NCBI GenBank assembly: GCA_900129675.1
Contig: FSRD01000001.1
Location: 981,501-1,045,500, forward strand
Origin: Bradyrhizobium erythrophlei
GTDB lineage: Bacteria; Pseudomonadota; Alphaproteobacteria; Rhizobiales; Xanthobacteraceae
Direction of reading: 5' to 3'
DNA length: 64,000 nt
Shown one piece after another: positions 8,106 to 16,569 of the stretch. A program made the translations under genes and the position numbers. The notes below the pieces were generated by a model. That model was given only the letters and a program-made list of their open reading frames with translations. It had not been told where the DNA came from and ran no database searches. Position 1 is the stretch's first letter. Each line of letters begins with the position of its first letter.

Positions 8106-9515
8106 ATGTTCGAAGGCTGGGACGCCGTAGTATTGGCCCGGGCGCAGTTTGCTTTCACGATGTCGTTCCACATCGTGTTCCCCGCCTTCTCGATCGGGCT
8201 TGCGAGCTATCTGGCGGTGCTTGAAGCGCTCTGGCTGTGGACCGGGCGCAAGGTCTTCATCAACCTATTCAATTACTGGCTGAAGATCTTTGCCGTCGCC
8301 TTCGGCATGGGCGTTGTGTCCGGCATCGTGATGTCCTACCAGTTCGGCACCAACTGGTCGGCGTTTTCCGACAAGACAGGGCCGGTGATCGGCCCGTTGA
8401 TGGCCTATGAGGTGCTGACCGCGTTCTTTCTCGAAGCCGGCTTCCTCGGCGTGATGCTGTTCGGCCTCGAACGGGTCGGTCACAAATTGCATTTCCTGGC
8501 GACCCTGATGGTTGCGATCGGCACGCTGTTTTCGGCGTTCTGGATTCTCTCGTCCAATTCCTGGATGCAGACGCCGGCGGGCTACGCCATCAATGCCGAT
8601 GGCCAGTTCGTCGCAGCCGACTGGCTCCAGGTGATCTTCAATCCGTCGTTCCCCTACCGCCTCGTGCACATGGTGCTGGCGGCCTATCTGACCACCGCGC
8701 TCGTGGTCGGCGCGGTCGGCGCCTATCATCTATTGCGCGACCAGCATCTGGCCGGCCCCCGCGTGATGTTTTCGATGGCGATGTGGATGGCAACCCTGGT
8801 GGCGCCGATCCAGATTCTCGCCGGCGACCAGCACGGCCTCAACACGCTGGAGCATCAGCCCACCAAGATCATGGCAATGGAAGGCCATTACGAGAGCCAC
8901 AAGGACGGCGCGCCGCTGATCCTGTTCGGCCTGCCCGATCAGGCCGCCGGCAAGGTCAAATACGCCCTCGAAATCCCGAAACTGGGCTCGCTGATCCTGA
9001 AACATTCCCCGGATGCGCCGATGGCCGGCCTCGACACCGTGCCGCGCGAAAACTGGCCGCCGGTACCGATCACCTTCTGGTCGTTCCGGATCATGGTCGG
9101 TCTCGGATTCCTGATCATGGGGCTCGGCCTGATCAGCCTGTGGATGCGCTGGCGCGGCAAGCTGTATGAATTCCGGCCGCTGCATTTGTTCGCGATGGCG
9201 ATGGGCCCGGCGGGCTTCATCGCCGTGCTCGCGGGCTGGATCACCACCGAGACCGGGCGCCAGCCGTTCACGGTGTACGGGCTGTTGCGAACGGTCGAAT
9301 CCGCCTCCCCGCTCGCGGCGCCCGCGGTCGGCTCCTCGCTGATCATTTTCATCATCGTCTATTTCGCAGTCTTCACCACCGGCGTCATCTACCTGCTGCG
9401 GCTGATGGCGGCTCCGCCGCATCCCGGCGAACAGGGGCCGTCGCATGACGCGCCTGCCCGCGCCGCCGGCATCACGCCCGCCGCCGGCGTCGTCGTCGAG
9501 GGAGCCGCGCGATGA
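8106..9515 (+). CDS. cydA: Cytochrome bd-type quinol oxidase subunit I
   Basis: A 469-residue membrane oxidase subunit. I place the start at 8106 because the family begins at 'MFEGWDAVVLARAQFAFTMSFHIVFP'; the frame extends upstream to 8007 only through an intergenic repeat. His22 in 'SFHIVFP' matches the heme ligand near residue 19 in E. coli CydA; 'GWITTETGRQP' is conserved in the family. The quinol loop is short, as in the cyanide-insensitive (CioA) branch. The enzyme reduces oxygen to water with electrons from quinol, usually at high oxygen affinity. It overlaps cydB by 4 bases. Confidence 0.95.
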   Translation: MFEGWDAVVLARAQFAFTMSFHIVFPAFSIGLASYLAVLEALWLWTGRKVFINLFNYWLKIFAVAFGMGVVSGIVMSYQFGTNWSAFSDKTGPVIGPLMAYEVLTAFFLEAGFLGVMLFGLERVGHKLHFLATLMVAIGTLFSAFWILSSNSWMQTPAGYAINADGQFVAADWLQVIFNPSFPYRLVHMVLAAYLTTALVVGAVGAYHLLRDQHLAGPRVMFSMAMWMATLVAPIQILAGDQHGLNTLEHQPTKIMAMEGHYESHKDGAPLILFGLPDQAAGKVKYALEIPKLGSLILKHSPDAPMAGLDTVPRENWPPVPITFWSFRIMVGLGFLIMGLGLISLWMRWRGKLYEFRPLHLFAMAMGPAGFIAVLAGWITTETGRQPFTVYGLLRTVESASPLAAPAVGSSLIIFIIVYFAVFTTGVIYLLRLMAAPPHPGEQGPSHDAPARAAGITPAAGVVVEGAAR

Positions 9516-10522
9516 TCCCAATCGACCTCGCCATCATCTGGGCCTTCATCATCGCGTTTGCCGTGTTCGTCTATGTGGTGATGGACGGTTTCGACCTCGG
9601 CCTCGGCATCCTGTTTCCGCTATTCCCGGAGAAAGCCGATCGCGACGTCATCATGAACAGCGTCGCGCCGGTCTGGGACGGCAACGAAACCTGGCTGGTG
9701 CTGGGCGGCGGCGGCATGATGGCCGCGTTCCCGCTGGCTTATTCGGTGCTGATGCCCGCGCTCTACACGCCCATGATCGCCATGCTGGTCGGGCTGATCT
9801 TTCGCGGCGTCGCCTTCGAATTCCGCTGGCGGACGACGCAGCGCGAGCGCAACCGCTGGGACATCGCCTTTGCCGGCGGTTCGTTGGTGGCGACGCTGGC
9901 GCAGGGCATCGCGCTCGGCGCCATCCTGCAGGGCGTGCATGTCGAGGGACGGCATTATGCCGGCGGCTGGTGGGACTGGCTGACGCCGTTCAGCCTGTTG
10001 ACCGGTGCAGCACTGGTGATCGGCTATGCGCTGTTGGGCGCGACCTGGCTGGTGATGAAGACCGAAGGCAGTTTGCGCGACCGCGCCTATCATTTGAGCT
10101 GGGTGCTGTTGCTGGCGATGCTGGGCGCGATCGGCGCGGTCAGCATTGCGACGCCGTTCCTCCACGTACAGTACACGCAGCGCTGGTTCGCCTGGCCCAA
10201 CATCATCCTGACCGCGCCGGTGCCGATCGCGGTGGCCGGCGTGACGGTGTTGTTGCTGCGCAGCCTTGCCAACAAATACGACTACCAGCCGTTCTTCCTG
10301 GTGTTGGCGCTGTTCGCGCTGTCCTATGCGGGCCTGGGCATCAGCATGTACCCCTACATCGTGCCGCAGAGCATCACGATCTGGCAGGCGGCCTCGCCCG
10401 CGAACAGCCAGATCTTCATGCTATTCGGCGTCGGCGTGCTGGTGCCGCTGATCCTCGGCTATACCGCATGGGCTTACTGGGTGTTCCGCGGCAAGGTCAG
10501 GCACGGGAGCGGCTATCATTGA
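9512..10522 (+). CDS. cydB: Cytochrome bd-type quinol oxidase subunit II
   Basis: A 336-residue protein with about eight hydrophobic segments. The N-terminal 'YVVMDGFDLGLGILFPLF' and 'VWDGNETWLVLGGGGMMAAFPLAY' are hallmark CydB motifs. The length is that of the CioB-type subunit. It begins inside the stop codon of cydA (ATGA) and ends inside the start of a 42-residue subunit gene (TGATG), so the three genes form one translationally coupled unit. Confidence 0.95.
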   Translation: MIPIDLAIIWAFIIAFAVFVYVVMDGFDLGLGILFPLFPEKADRDVIMNSVAPVWDGNETWLVLGGGGMMAAFPLAYSVLMPALYTPMIAMLVGLIFRGVAFEFRWRTTQRERNRWDIAFAGGSLVATLAQGIALGAILQGVHVEGRHYAGGWWDWLTPFSLLTGAALVIGYALLGATWLVMKTEGSLRDRAYHLSWVLLLAMLGAIGAVSIATPFLHVQYTQRWFAWPNIILTAPVPIAVAGVTVLLLRSLANKYDYQPFFLVLALFALSYAGLGISMYPYIVPQSITIWQAASPANSQIFMLFGVGVLVPLILGYTAWAYWVFRGKVRHGSGYH

Positions 10523-10650
10523 TGCCACGAGAGGAAAATCCACGTCCCTTGACGCAGCGGCTATTGTGGTTCGCAGCCCTCTGGCTCGGCGGCGTCGGCA
10601 CCGTCGCCTTGATCTCTTTTGGCCTGCGGCTCTGGATCGCACCGAAATGA
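10522..10650 (+). CDS. DUF2474-type small subunit of cytochrome bd oxidase
   Basis: A 42-residue protein with one hydrophobic helix ('LWFAALWLGGVGTVALISFGLRLWI', about residues 15-39) and a charged N-terminus. Its ATG overlaps the cydB stop by one base. Small single-helix proteins at this position (CydX/CydH or DUF2474) stabilise the heme region of cytochrome bd. Size, topology and overlap fit DUF2474. Its function in this organism is inferred from position. Confidence 0.85.
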   Translation: MPREENPRPLTQRLLWFAALWLGGVGTVALISFGLRLWIAPK

Positions 10651-10797
10651 GGTATTTCGGGCCATCTGCAGCCTTTGAAAATTCGTGACATATCAGTGAC
10701 GTATCCGCCGCACTCGCCTTGAACTTGCCATCAAGCTGGCCCTGAGATTTGATGGTTCCAAGGATTTGGCTCAAGCGCCAAGAAGGAGAGCTTTGCA

Positions 10798-11391
10798 ATG
10801 ACGAAACTTCGTCACCTGATCTGGATGGTCGTCGCCTTCGCCGGCCTGTTGCTTTCGGCCTCGCAAAGCTATGCCCAGCAGCCCGACGTGGGCGACCAGC
10901 CAGGGCTTCTGCCGGACGACAGCGTCGAGCTCGATCCGGAATACCGCAAGCAGATGGTGTATTATCGCACCAGTGAGGCGCCGGGCACCATCATCATCTC
11001 CACCGCCGAACGCCATCTGTATCTGGTGCAGGGCAACGGCCGCGCGCTGCGCTACGGCATCGGCGTCGGGCGCGACGGATTCCAATGGCAGGGCCTGGTC
11101 AACATCACCCGCAAGGCAGAATGGCCGGACTGGACCCCGCCGCCCGAGATGATTGCCCGCCAGCCCTATCTGCCGCGCTTCATGGCCGGTGGACCCGGCA
11201 ATCCACTCGGCGCACGCGCCATGTATCTCGGCACCACCGTCTACCGAATCCACGGCACCAACCGTCCCGACACGATCGGCACCAAGGTTTCATCCGGCTG
11301 CTTCCGGCTGGTCAATGCCGACGTCGCCGATCTCTACGATCGCGTGCCCGTCGGAACCAAGGTAATTATCCGGCAAAAGCCCGAACTGTAA
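10798..11391 (+). CDS. L,D-transpeptidase (YkuD domain)
   Basis: A 197-residue exported enzyme: signal segment at residues 1-26 ('LIWMVVAFAGLLLSASQSYA'), then a YkuD domain. The catalytic region 'YRIHGTNRPDTIGTKVSSGCFRLVNADVADLY' has the conserved His and the nucleophilic Cys in 'SSGCFRL'. Such enzymes make 3-3 crosslinks in peptidoglycan or attach proteins to it in the periplasm. AAGGAGAG precedes the ATG by about 9 bases. There is no extra peptidoglycan-binding domain. It stands alone between the cyd operon and an amino-acid binding protein gene. Confidence 0.93.
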   Translation: MTKLRHLIWMVVAFAGLLLSASQSYAQQPDVGDQPGLLPDDSVELDPEYRKQMVYYRTSEAPGTIIISTAERHLYLVQGNGRALRYGIGVGRDGFQWQGLVNITRKAEWPDWTPPPEMIARQPYLPRFMAGGPGNPLGARAMYLGTTVYRIHGTNRPDTIGTKVSSGCFRLVNADVADLYDRVPVGTKVIIRQKPEL

Positions 11392-11447
11392 CCGCCGCTC
11401 CAGCTTCGCTGACATCCGTTTTCCCGATTATTGGTGAGAGATAAATC

Positions 11448-12485
11448 ATGCGCACATTTCGAGGCGGCCTCCTGGTTGGTCTGGCGGTCGCAGTCGCGGT
11501 CGCGGCCGTTGCCATCACCTATGAGCGATACGACACCCGAACCCTGAAGCGCACGATCCGGCGCGGCGAGGTATTCTGCGGCGTCAATGCCGGCCTGCCC
11601 GGCTTTTCGATCCCCGACGACAAGGGCAACTGGAGCGGTTTTGACGTCGATTTCTGCCGCGCGGTGGCGTCGGCGATCTTCGACGATCCGAAGGCCGCGA
11701 AATTCATCCCGCTCGATGCCAGCGAACGCTTCAAGGAGTTGCAGAACCGCAAGGTCGACATCCTCTCCCGCAACTCGACCTGGAGCATGTCGCGCGAGAC
11801 CAATTACGATCTCTACTTCCCGGCGGTCGCCTATTATGACGGCGAAGGCTTCATGCTGCCCGCGGCCCGCAAGATCGACTCGGCGCTCGACCTCAATGGC
11901 AGCAAGATCTGCGTGCAGGCGGAAACCACCACGCAGCTCAACCTCGCGGACTACTTTCGCGCCAACAACATGAAATACCAGGAGATGAAATTCCCCAAGC
12001 TGGAGGAGGTGGTCAAAGCCTATGATTCCGGCCAGTGCGACACCTTCACCGCCGACGCCTCGCAGCTCTATGCGCTCAGGCTGAACCTCTCCAAGCCGAA
12101 CGACCACATCATCCTGCCGGACATCATCTCCAAGGAGCCGCTGGCGCCCGTGGTGCGGCAGCGCGACGACGACTGGATGATGATCGTGAAGTGGACGCTC
12201 TATGCGATGATCAATGCCGAAGAACTCGGCATTACCTCCAAGAACATCGACGAGGCGCTGAAGTCGAAGAAGCCCGAGGTGATGCGTCTGGTCGGCACCG
12301 AAGGCAGTTACGGCGAGGACCTCGGCCTGACCAAGGACTGGGCTGCCCGAATCATCCGCCACGTCGGCAATTACGGCGAGGTCTATGAGCGCAATGTCGG
12401 CGCCGAATCGAAGCTGAAGATCCCGCGCGGGCTCAACCAGCTCTGGAGCGCCGGCGGAATTCAGTACGCGCCGCCGATCAGGTAG
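11448..12485 (+). CDS. General L-amino-acid ABC transporter binding protein, AapJ-like
   Basis: A 345-residue periplasmic binding protein with an N-terminal hydrophobic segment (residues 5-22). The motifs 'FCGVNAGLPGFSIPDDKGNWSGFDVDFCRAVASAIF', 'RFKELQNRKVDILSRNSTWS' and the C-terminal 'LGLTKDWAARIIRHVGNYGEVYERNVG' are those of AapJ. The family captures a broad range of L-amino acids. The partner permease and ATPase genes (aapQMP) are not next to it: upstream is an L,D-transpeptidase and downstream a repeat and an opposite-strand gene. It is therefore an orphan binding protein that may use a transporter encoded elsewhere. Confidence 0.9.
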   Translation: MRTFRGGLLVGLAVAVAVAAVAITYERYDTRTLKRTIRRGEVFCGVNAGLPGFSIPDDKGNWSGFDVDFCRAVASAIFDDPKAAKFIPLDASERFKELQNRKVDILSRNSTWSMSRETNYDLYFPAVAYYDGEGFMLPAARKIDSALDLNGSKICVQAETTTQLNLADYFRANNMKYQEMKFPKLEEVVKAYDSGQCDTFTADASQLYALRLNLSKPNDHIILPDIISKEPLAPVVRQRDDDWMMIVKWTLYAMINAEELGITSKNIDEALKSKKPEVMRLVGTEGSYGEDLGLTKDWAARIIRHVGNYGEVYERNVGAESKLKIPRGLNQLWSAGGIQYAPPIR

Positions 12486-12495
12486 GTCCCTCAGA

Positions 12496-12615
12496 CGTCA
12501 TTGCGAGGAGCGAAGCGACGAAGCAATCCATCTATCCGTTATGCCGCGCTATGGATTGCTTCGCGGAGCCTGTCATCGGGCGCGCATTCGCGCGACCCCG
12601 TGGCTCGCAATGACG
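12496..12615. repeat. Intergenic palindromic repeat, 'cgtcattgcgag...gcaatgacg' family, copy 1
   Basis: It begins CGTCATTGCGAGGAGCGAAG and ends CTCGCAATGACG, with an inner pair of 'gaagcaatcca' and 'tggattgcttc'. Related copies are at 16483-16567 and 24968-25052. Confidence 0.85.
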
Positions 12616-12626
12616 GGGTGAGACCG

Positions 12627-13766
12627 TCAATAATTCTTCATCCGCGCCAACTGGTCGGCGTGGAAGTTGCTGTCGCCGAACAATTCCTGGCAGACCCGCG
12701 CCCGCTTCATGAAGAAGCCGATGTCGAACTGGTCGGTCATGCCCATGCCGCCGTGCATCTGGACGCCTTCCTGAACCGCCAGCGTCGCGGTTGAGCCGGC
12801 GCGCGCTTTAGCGACGGCGACCGCTGCACCTGCGTGATCGAAATCGCCGTCGAGCGTCTGCAGCGCTTTCAGCACCGCGGCGCGGGTGATCTCGATATCG
12901 ATATAGAGCTGGGCTGCGCGATGCTGCAGCGCCTGGAATTCGCCGATCAGCCTGCCGAACTGCTTGCGCTCCTTGAGATAGGTGACGGTGCGGCCGAACA
13001 CTTCCTCGCTGAGACCCACCATTTCGGAGGCGACCGCGCCGCGGCCGATATTGAGCACACCCTCGAGCAACGCCCCGCCTTGATCGACCTCGCCGAGCAC
13101 ATGATCGGCATTGACCTCGACATTCTCGAACACGATGCGTGCCGCATTGTGTGAATCGACCATCGCCGTGCGCTCGGTCGCAATGCCCTTGGTCTTCGGA
13201 TCGACCAGGAACAGCGTCAGGCCGTTGCGCTCGCCGGCGGCGCCGCCGGTGCGCGCCGCGACGATCAGGAGATCGGCGGTGTGGCCGTCGACCACAAAGG
13301 CCTTGTCACCGGAAAGCTTGAACCCGTTGCCGGAGCGCACCGCCTGCATCCTGGTTTGCAACGGGCGGTGTTTGGCGCCTTCGTCGATCGCGAGCGCCGC
13401 CAGCAGCGAGCCGTCGGAAATTTTTGGCAGATGCCGGGATTTTTGCGCATCACTGCCGCCGCGCGACAACGCGGACGCCGCCAGCACGGACGTGGCGAGA
13501 AACGGCGACGGCATCAAGGTGCGGCCGATTTCTTCCATCACCACGCCGGCCTCGACGCAACCGAGCCCGCTGCCGCCAAAGCTTTCCGGCACCAGCAGCC
13601 CGGAAAATCCCATCTCGGCAAACGTCTTCCAGAGATCGCGGGAAAATCCGACTGCGTCCTTGGCATCGCGCAGTGCGCGCAGACGCGACACCGGCGCCTT
13701 GTCGCTGATGAGGCCGCGCGCGCTGTCGCGCAGCATGGATTGTTCTTCGGTAAGGACGAGGGCCAT
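12627..13766 (-). CDS. Acyl-CoA dehydrogenase family protein (379 residues)
   Basis: A 379-residue flavoprotein of the acyl-CoA dehydrogenase fold: N-terminal helical domain ('LTEEQSMLRDSARGLISDKAP', 'FSGLLVPESFGGSGLGCVEAGVVMEEIGR'), central beta domain (about 120-225) and C-terminal helical domain ('EFQALQHRAAQLYIDIEITRAAV', 'VQEGVQMHGGMGMTDQFDIGFFMKRA'). The family oxidises acyl-CoA thioesters to enoyl-CoA with FAD. A second family member is encoded directly upstream on the same strand, separated by 159 bases that hold a repeat. Such pairs often form mixed complexes (known for steroid side-chain FadE pairs). Substrate unknown. Confidence 0.9.
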   Translation of the reverse strand: MALVLTEEQSMLRDSARGLISDKAPVSRLRALRDAKDAVGFSRDLWKTFAEMGFSGLLVPESFGGSGLGCVEAGVVMEEIGRTLMPSPFLATSVLAASALSRGGSDAQKSRHLPKISDGSLLAALAIDEGAKHRPLQTRMQAVRSGNGFKLSGDKAFVVDGHTADLLIVAARTGGAAGERNGLTLFLVDPKTKGIATERTAMVDSHNAARIVFENVEVNADHVLGEVDQGGALLEGVLNIGRGAVASEMVGLSEEVFGRTVTYLKERKQFGRLIGEFQALQHRAAQLYIDIEITRAAVLKALQTLDGDFDHAGAAVAVAKARAGSTATLAVQEGVQMHGGMGMTDQFDIGFFMKRARVCQELFGDSNFHADQLARMKNY

Positions 13767-13820
13767 TTGAGGGGATTCCGGTCAGTTGTGTTGTGCGTTA
13801 GCGTGAGTACACATGAAGCT

Positions 13821-13914
13821 CGTCATGCCCGGCCTTGTGCCGGGCATCCACGTCTTTCTTTGGTGCACCGACAAAAGCAAGACGTGGATGGCCGGGACGA
13901 GCCCGGCCACGACG
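13821..13914. repeat. Intergenic palindromic repeat, 'cgtcatgcccggc' family
   Basis: It begins CGTCATGCCCGG and ends GCCCGGCCACGACG, with an inner pair 'ccacgtctt' and 'aagacgtgg'. A related element is at 17815-17938. It separates the two acyl-CoA dehydrogenase genes. Confidence 0.8.
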
Positions 13915-13925
13915 GTGGGGCTATT

Positions 13926-15110
13926 TTAGGCCCCCGGCAGATCGAGGATGCGTTTTGCGACAATGCCGAGCATCACCTCACTGGTGCCGCCCTCGATCGA
14001 GTTGGCCTTGGTGCGCAGCCAGGCGCGCGGGCGGGCGCCGCCTTTGGAGCGCTCGCTCTCCCATTCCAGTGCGTCGATGCCGCCGGCCGACATCAGGATT
14101 TCGTAGCGGCGCTTGTTCAATTCAGTGCCGTAATATTTCATCGCCGACGAAAACGCCGGATGCGACTGGCCGGCCTTGGCCAGATCGACCGCGCGTTCGG
14201 CGGCCGCCGACAGCGCCGCCTCGTCGATCTCGAAGGTCGAGATCTGTCCGCGCAGCATCGGGTCTTCCAGCCGGCCCTGCTCGTCGGTACCAATGGAATC
14301 GGTAGCAACCTGGCCAAGCGGCCGGCCGACGCCGCGCTCGCCCATGCCCGAGATCATCGCGCGCTCGTGCTGCAGCAGATATTTCGCGACATCCCAGCCG
14401 CGGTTGACGGTGCCGACCACATGCGACTTCGGCACCCGCACATTGTCGAAAAAGGTTTCGCAGAACGGCGAGTAGCCCGAGATCAGCAGGATCGGCTTTG
14501 TCGACACGCCCTTCGAGGCCATGTCGAACAGGATGAAGCTGATGCCGTCGTGCTTCTTGGCCGCGCCATCGGTGCGCACGAGGCAAAAGATCCAGTCGGC
14601 GTAGTTCGCATATGACGTCCAGATCTTCTGGCCGTTGATGATGAAATCGTCGCCGTCGCTTTCGGCGCGGGTCTGCAGCGAGGCAAGGTCGGAGCCGGCG
14701 TTCGGCTCGGAATAGCCCTGGCACCAGCGGATCAGGCCCGCCGTGATCTTGGGCAGATGCTCCTTCTTCTGCGCGTCGGTGCCGTATTTCAGCAGCGCCG
14801 GCCCGAGCATGGAAATGCCGAACGAGACCAGCGGCTGGCGGGCGCCGATCGCGGCCATCTCCTGGCGGACGATCTTGGCTTCCTCGCCATCGAGGCCGCC
14901 GCCGCCGTATTCCTTCGGCCAATGCGGCACCGTCCAGCCCTTGTCGCGCATCCGCTCGAACCAGACGCGCTGCGGCTCGGAGGAGAATTTGGCGTTACGG
15001 CCGCCCCAGAACGTGTCCGCGTCCGAGGTCATCGGCCGCCGCATCTCGGGCGGACAGTTCGCCTCCAGCCAGGCGCGGGTTTCACGGCGAAAATTTTCCA
15101 GATCGGGCAT
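13926..15110 (-). CDS. Acyl-CoA dehydrogenase family protein (394 residues)
   Basis: A 394-residue acyl-CoA dehydrogenase. I place the start at 15110 ('MPDLENFRRETRAWLEANCPPEM'); the longer frame adds 33 residues of unrelated sequence. Conserved segments are 'WPKEYGGGGLDGEEAKIVRQEMAA', 'GYSEPNAGSDLASLQTRAESDGDDFIINGQKIWTSYA' (FAD and substrate region) and the C-terminal 'EGGTSEVMLGIVAKRILDLPGA'. It probably works with the 379-residue homologue downstream as a two-subunit enzyme (inference). The cluster continues on the other strand with a carboxymuconolactone-decarboxylase-like protein and a VOC protein, suggesting a degradative pathway of unknown substrate. Confidence 0.92.
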   Translation of the reverse strand: MPDLENFRRETRAWLEANCPPEMRRPMTSDADTFWGGRNAKFSSEPQRVWFERMRDKGWTVPHWPKEYGGGGLDGEEAKIVRQEMAAIGARQPLVSFGISMLGPALLKYGTDAQKKEHLPKITAGLIRWCQGYSEPNAGSDLASLQTRAESDGDDFIINGQKIWTSYANYADWIFCLVRTDGAAKKHDGISFILFDMASKGVSTKPILLISGYSPFCETFFDNVRVPKSHVVGTVNRGWDVAKYLLQHERAMISGMGERGVGRPLGQVATDSIGTDEQGRLEDPMLRGQISTFEIDEAALSAAAERAVDLAKAGQSHPAFSSAMKYYGTELNKRRYEILMSAGGIDALEWESERSKGGARPRAWLRTKANSIEGGTSEVMLGIVAKRILDLPGA

Positions 15111-15269
15111 GGTGCGTTTCCATATTGGCGAGTTGGAAAGGACCTTAGTCACCGCACCGCAGAATTCAATATGTCTTGCGTCATGCCATGCCCGAGCGGC
15201 GGTGGTCATACCGCGCGATCAGGTGTATTCGCAAAGCGCGTAACGACTGAAAAACAAGAGGAAACGGAC

Positions 15270-15815
15270 ATGCGCCTGAAGTTGCTTTCGCCTGGCGAAA
15301 TGAGCGCGGAGCAAAAAGAAACCTACGACGAGTCGATTGCGGGCAAACGGGGCGCCCCACCGGCGCCGATGATGGCCTGGCTCAATAGTCCCGAAATGGC
15401 CCGGCATGCCACGCGCCTTGGCGGCGTGCTGCGCTTCGACACGATATTTCCGGCCAAATTGTCCGAGATCGCGATCCTCGTCACCGCGCGGCACTGGACC
15501 TCGCATTACGAATGGTACGCACACAAGCGCCTCGCACTGAAAGGCGGTATGGACCCGAAAATCATCGATGACATCCGCGACCGCCGCACGCCTGTGTTCG
15601 ACGATCCCAAGGGCAAAATGATCTACGACGTTGCCAAATCGTTGCATGAGGGCCATGGCGTGTCGAAGGCGCTGTATGACGACGCCGTCAAGGTGCTCAC
15701 CGTGCGCGGCGTGACCGAGATCATCGGACTGTGCGGCTACTACACGATGGTGTCGATGACGCTCAACACCTTTGAGTTCGAACTGCCGGCAGGAGAGGTG
15801 TCCGATCTTGCGTGA
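15270..15815 (+). CDS. Carboxymuconolactone decarboxylase family protein
   Basis: A 181-residue, mostly helical protein. The start at 15270 is supported by AAGAGGAAAC just upstream and by the family pattern. 'LSEIAILVTARHWTSHYEWYAHKRLALKGGMD' is the CMD/AhpD signature, but the reactive CxxC pair of AhpD proteins is replaced (RHWTSHYEW), so peroxidase-type chemistry is unlikely. Members of this branch are often found beside aromatic or acyl-CoA degradation genes, as here. The actual reaction cannot be told from sequence. Confidence 0.88.
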   Translation: MRLKLLSPGEMSAEQKETYDESIAGKRGAPPAPMMAWLNSPEMARHATRLGGVLRFDTIFPAKLSEIAILVTARHWTSHYEWYAHKRLALKGGMDPKIIDDIRDRRTPVFDDPKGKMIYDVAKSLHEGHGVSKALYDDAVKVLTVRGVTEIIGLCGYYTMVSMTLNTFEFELPAGEVSDLA

Positions 15816-15830
15816 GGGGAATAACCACTT

Positions 15831-15958
15831 ACGTGTCTCGGACGCGGTGCAGTGCTTCTTCAGCGGTGCACCGCAGAGCCGGGACCCAAGCCGGCGCGCA
15901 ATATGGGCCCCGGCTTGGCAGCGCACCGTTGACGCGCTGCGCACCATCCGGGGCACGG
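15831..15958. repeat. Intergenic palindromic repeat, 'cgtgtctcggacgcggtgcag' family
   Basis: Arms 'gtgtctcggacgcggtgcag' and 'ctgcgcaccatccggggcac' are imperfect complements, with an inner pair 'gggacccaagccgg' and 'ccccggcttggcag'. It fills the space before the VOC gene. Confidence 0.7.
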
Positions 15959-15980
15959 GACCATTCGAATGGAGAACAAG

Positions 15981-16475
15981 ATGCCCGACAACCCGCCCAT
16001 CGTCGCCGGTACCCGGATCGGGCATGTCCACCTCAAGGTCGCCGACCTCGATCGCGCGCTCGGCTTCTATTGCGGCGTGCTCGGCTTCGAGCTGATGCAG
16101 CGGCTCGGCTCAGGCGCGGCGTTCATCTCGGCCGGCGGCTATCATCACCATATCGGGCTGAACACCTGGGAAAGCAAAGGCGGCCATCCGCCGCCACCGG
16201 GCACGACGGGCCTGTTTCACACCGCGATCCTCTATCCGACCCGGCCGGCGCTCGGCGACGCGCTCTATCGCGTGATCAGCGCCGGCATCGAGCTCGATGG
16301 CGCCAGCGACCACGGTGTCAGCGAGGCGCTCTATCTGCGCGATCCCGACGAAAACGGCGTCGAACTGTATTGGGACCGGCCGAAGGAGCAATGGCCACGC
16401 ACGCCGGATGGCGCGCTGTCGATGTTCACGAAGCGGCTCGATCTGGATGATCTGCTGCGGCAGCGGCAGGCGTAG
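15981..16475 (+). CDS. VOC-family protein (glyoxalase/catechol dioxygenase fold)
   Basis: A 164-residue protein. I choose the ATG at 15981 because GGAG sits 6 bases before it; the in-frame ATG at 15969 lies upstream of that site. Two beta-alpha-beta-beta-beta modules are visible, beginning 'IGHVHLKVADLDRALGFYCGVLGFELM' and 'GLFHTAILYPTRPALGDALYRVISAGIEL', with likely metal ligands His in 'VHLKV', His in 'FHTAIL' and Glu in 'GVELYWDRP'. It resembles the extradiol-dioxygenase-like or isomerase branch. Substrate not determinable; the context is a degradative cluster. Confidence 0.87.
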   Translation: MPDNPPIVAGTRIGHVHLKVADLDRALGFYCGVLGFELMQRLGSGAAFISAGGYHHHIGLNTWESKGGHPPPPGTTGLFHTAILYPTRPALGDALYRVISAGIELDGASDHGVSEALYLRDPDENGVELYWDRPKEQWPRTPDGALSMFTKRLDLDDLLRQRQA

Positions 16476-16482
16476 TTTTTGC

Positions 16483-16567
16483 CGTCATTGCGAGGAGCGA
16501 AGCGACGAAGCAATCCACTCTTCCTTTGCTCGGTGAAATGGATTGCTTCGCTTCGCTCGCAATGACG
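16483..16567. repeat. Intergenic palindromic repeat, 'cgtcattgcgag' family, copy 2
   Basis: CGTCATTGCGAGGAGCGAAG pairs with CTTCGCTCGCAATGACG through an inner 'gaagcaatcca' / 'tggattgcttc' stem. It lies between convergent genes (VOC + and MFS -) and could form a bidirectional hairpin. Confidence 0.85.
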
Positions 16568-16569
16568 AC

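Noticed and set aside
12627..13766. Plus-strand frames opposite the acyl-CoA dehydrogenases, one running 13281-14615
   Set aside because: They lack any conserved motif, cross the repeat between the genes, and oppose well matched dehydrogenase sequence.
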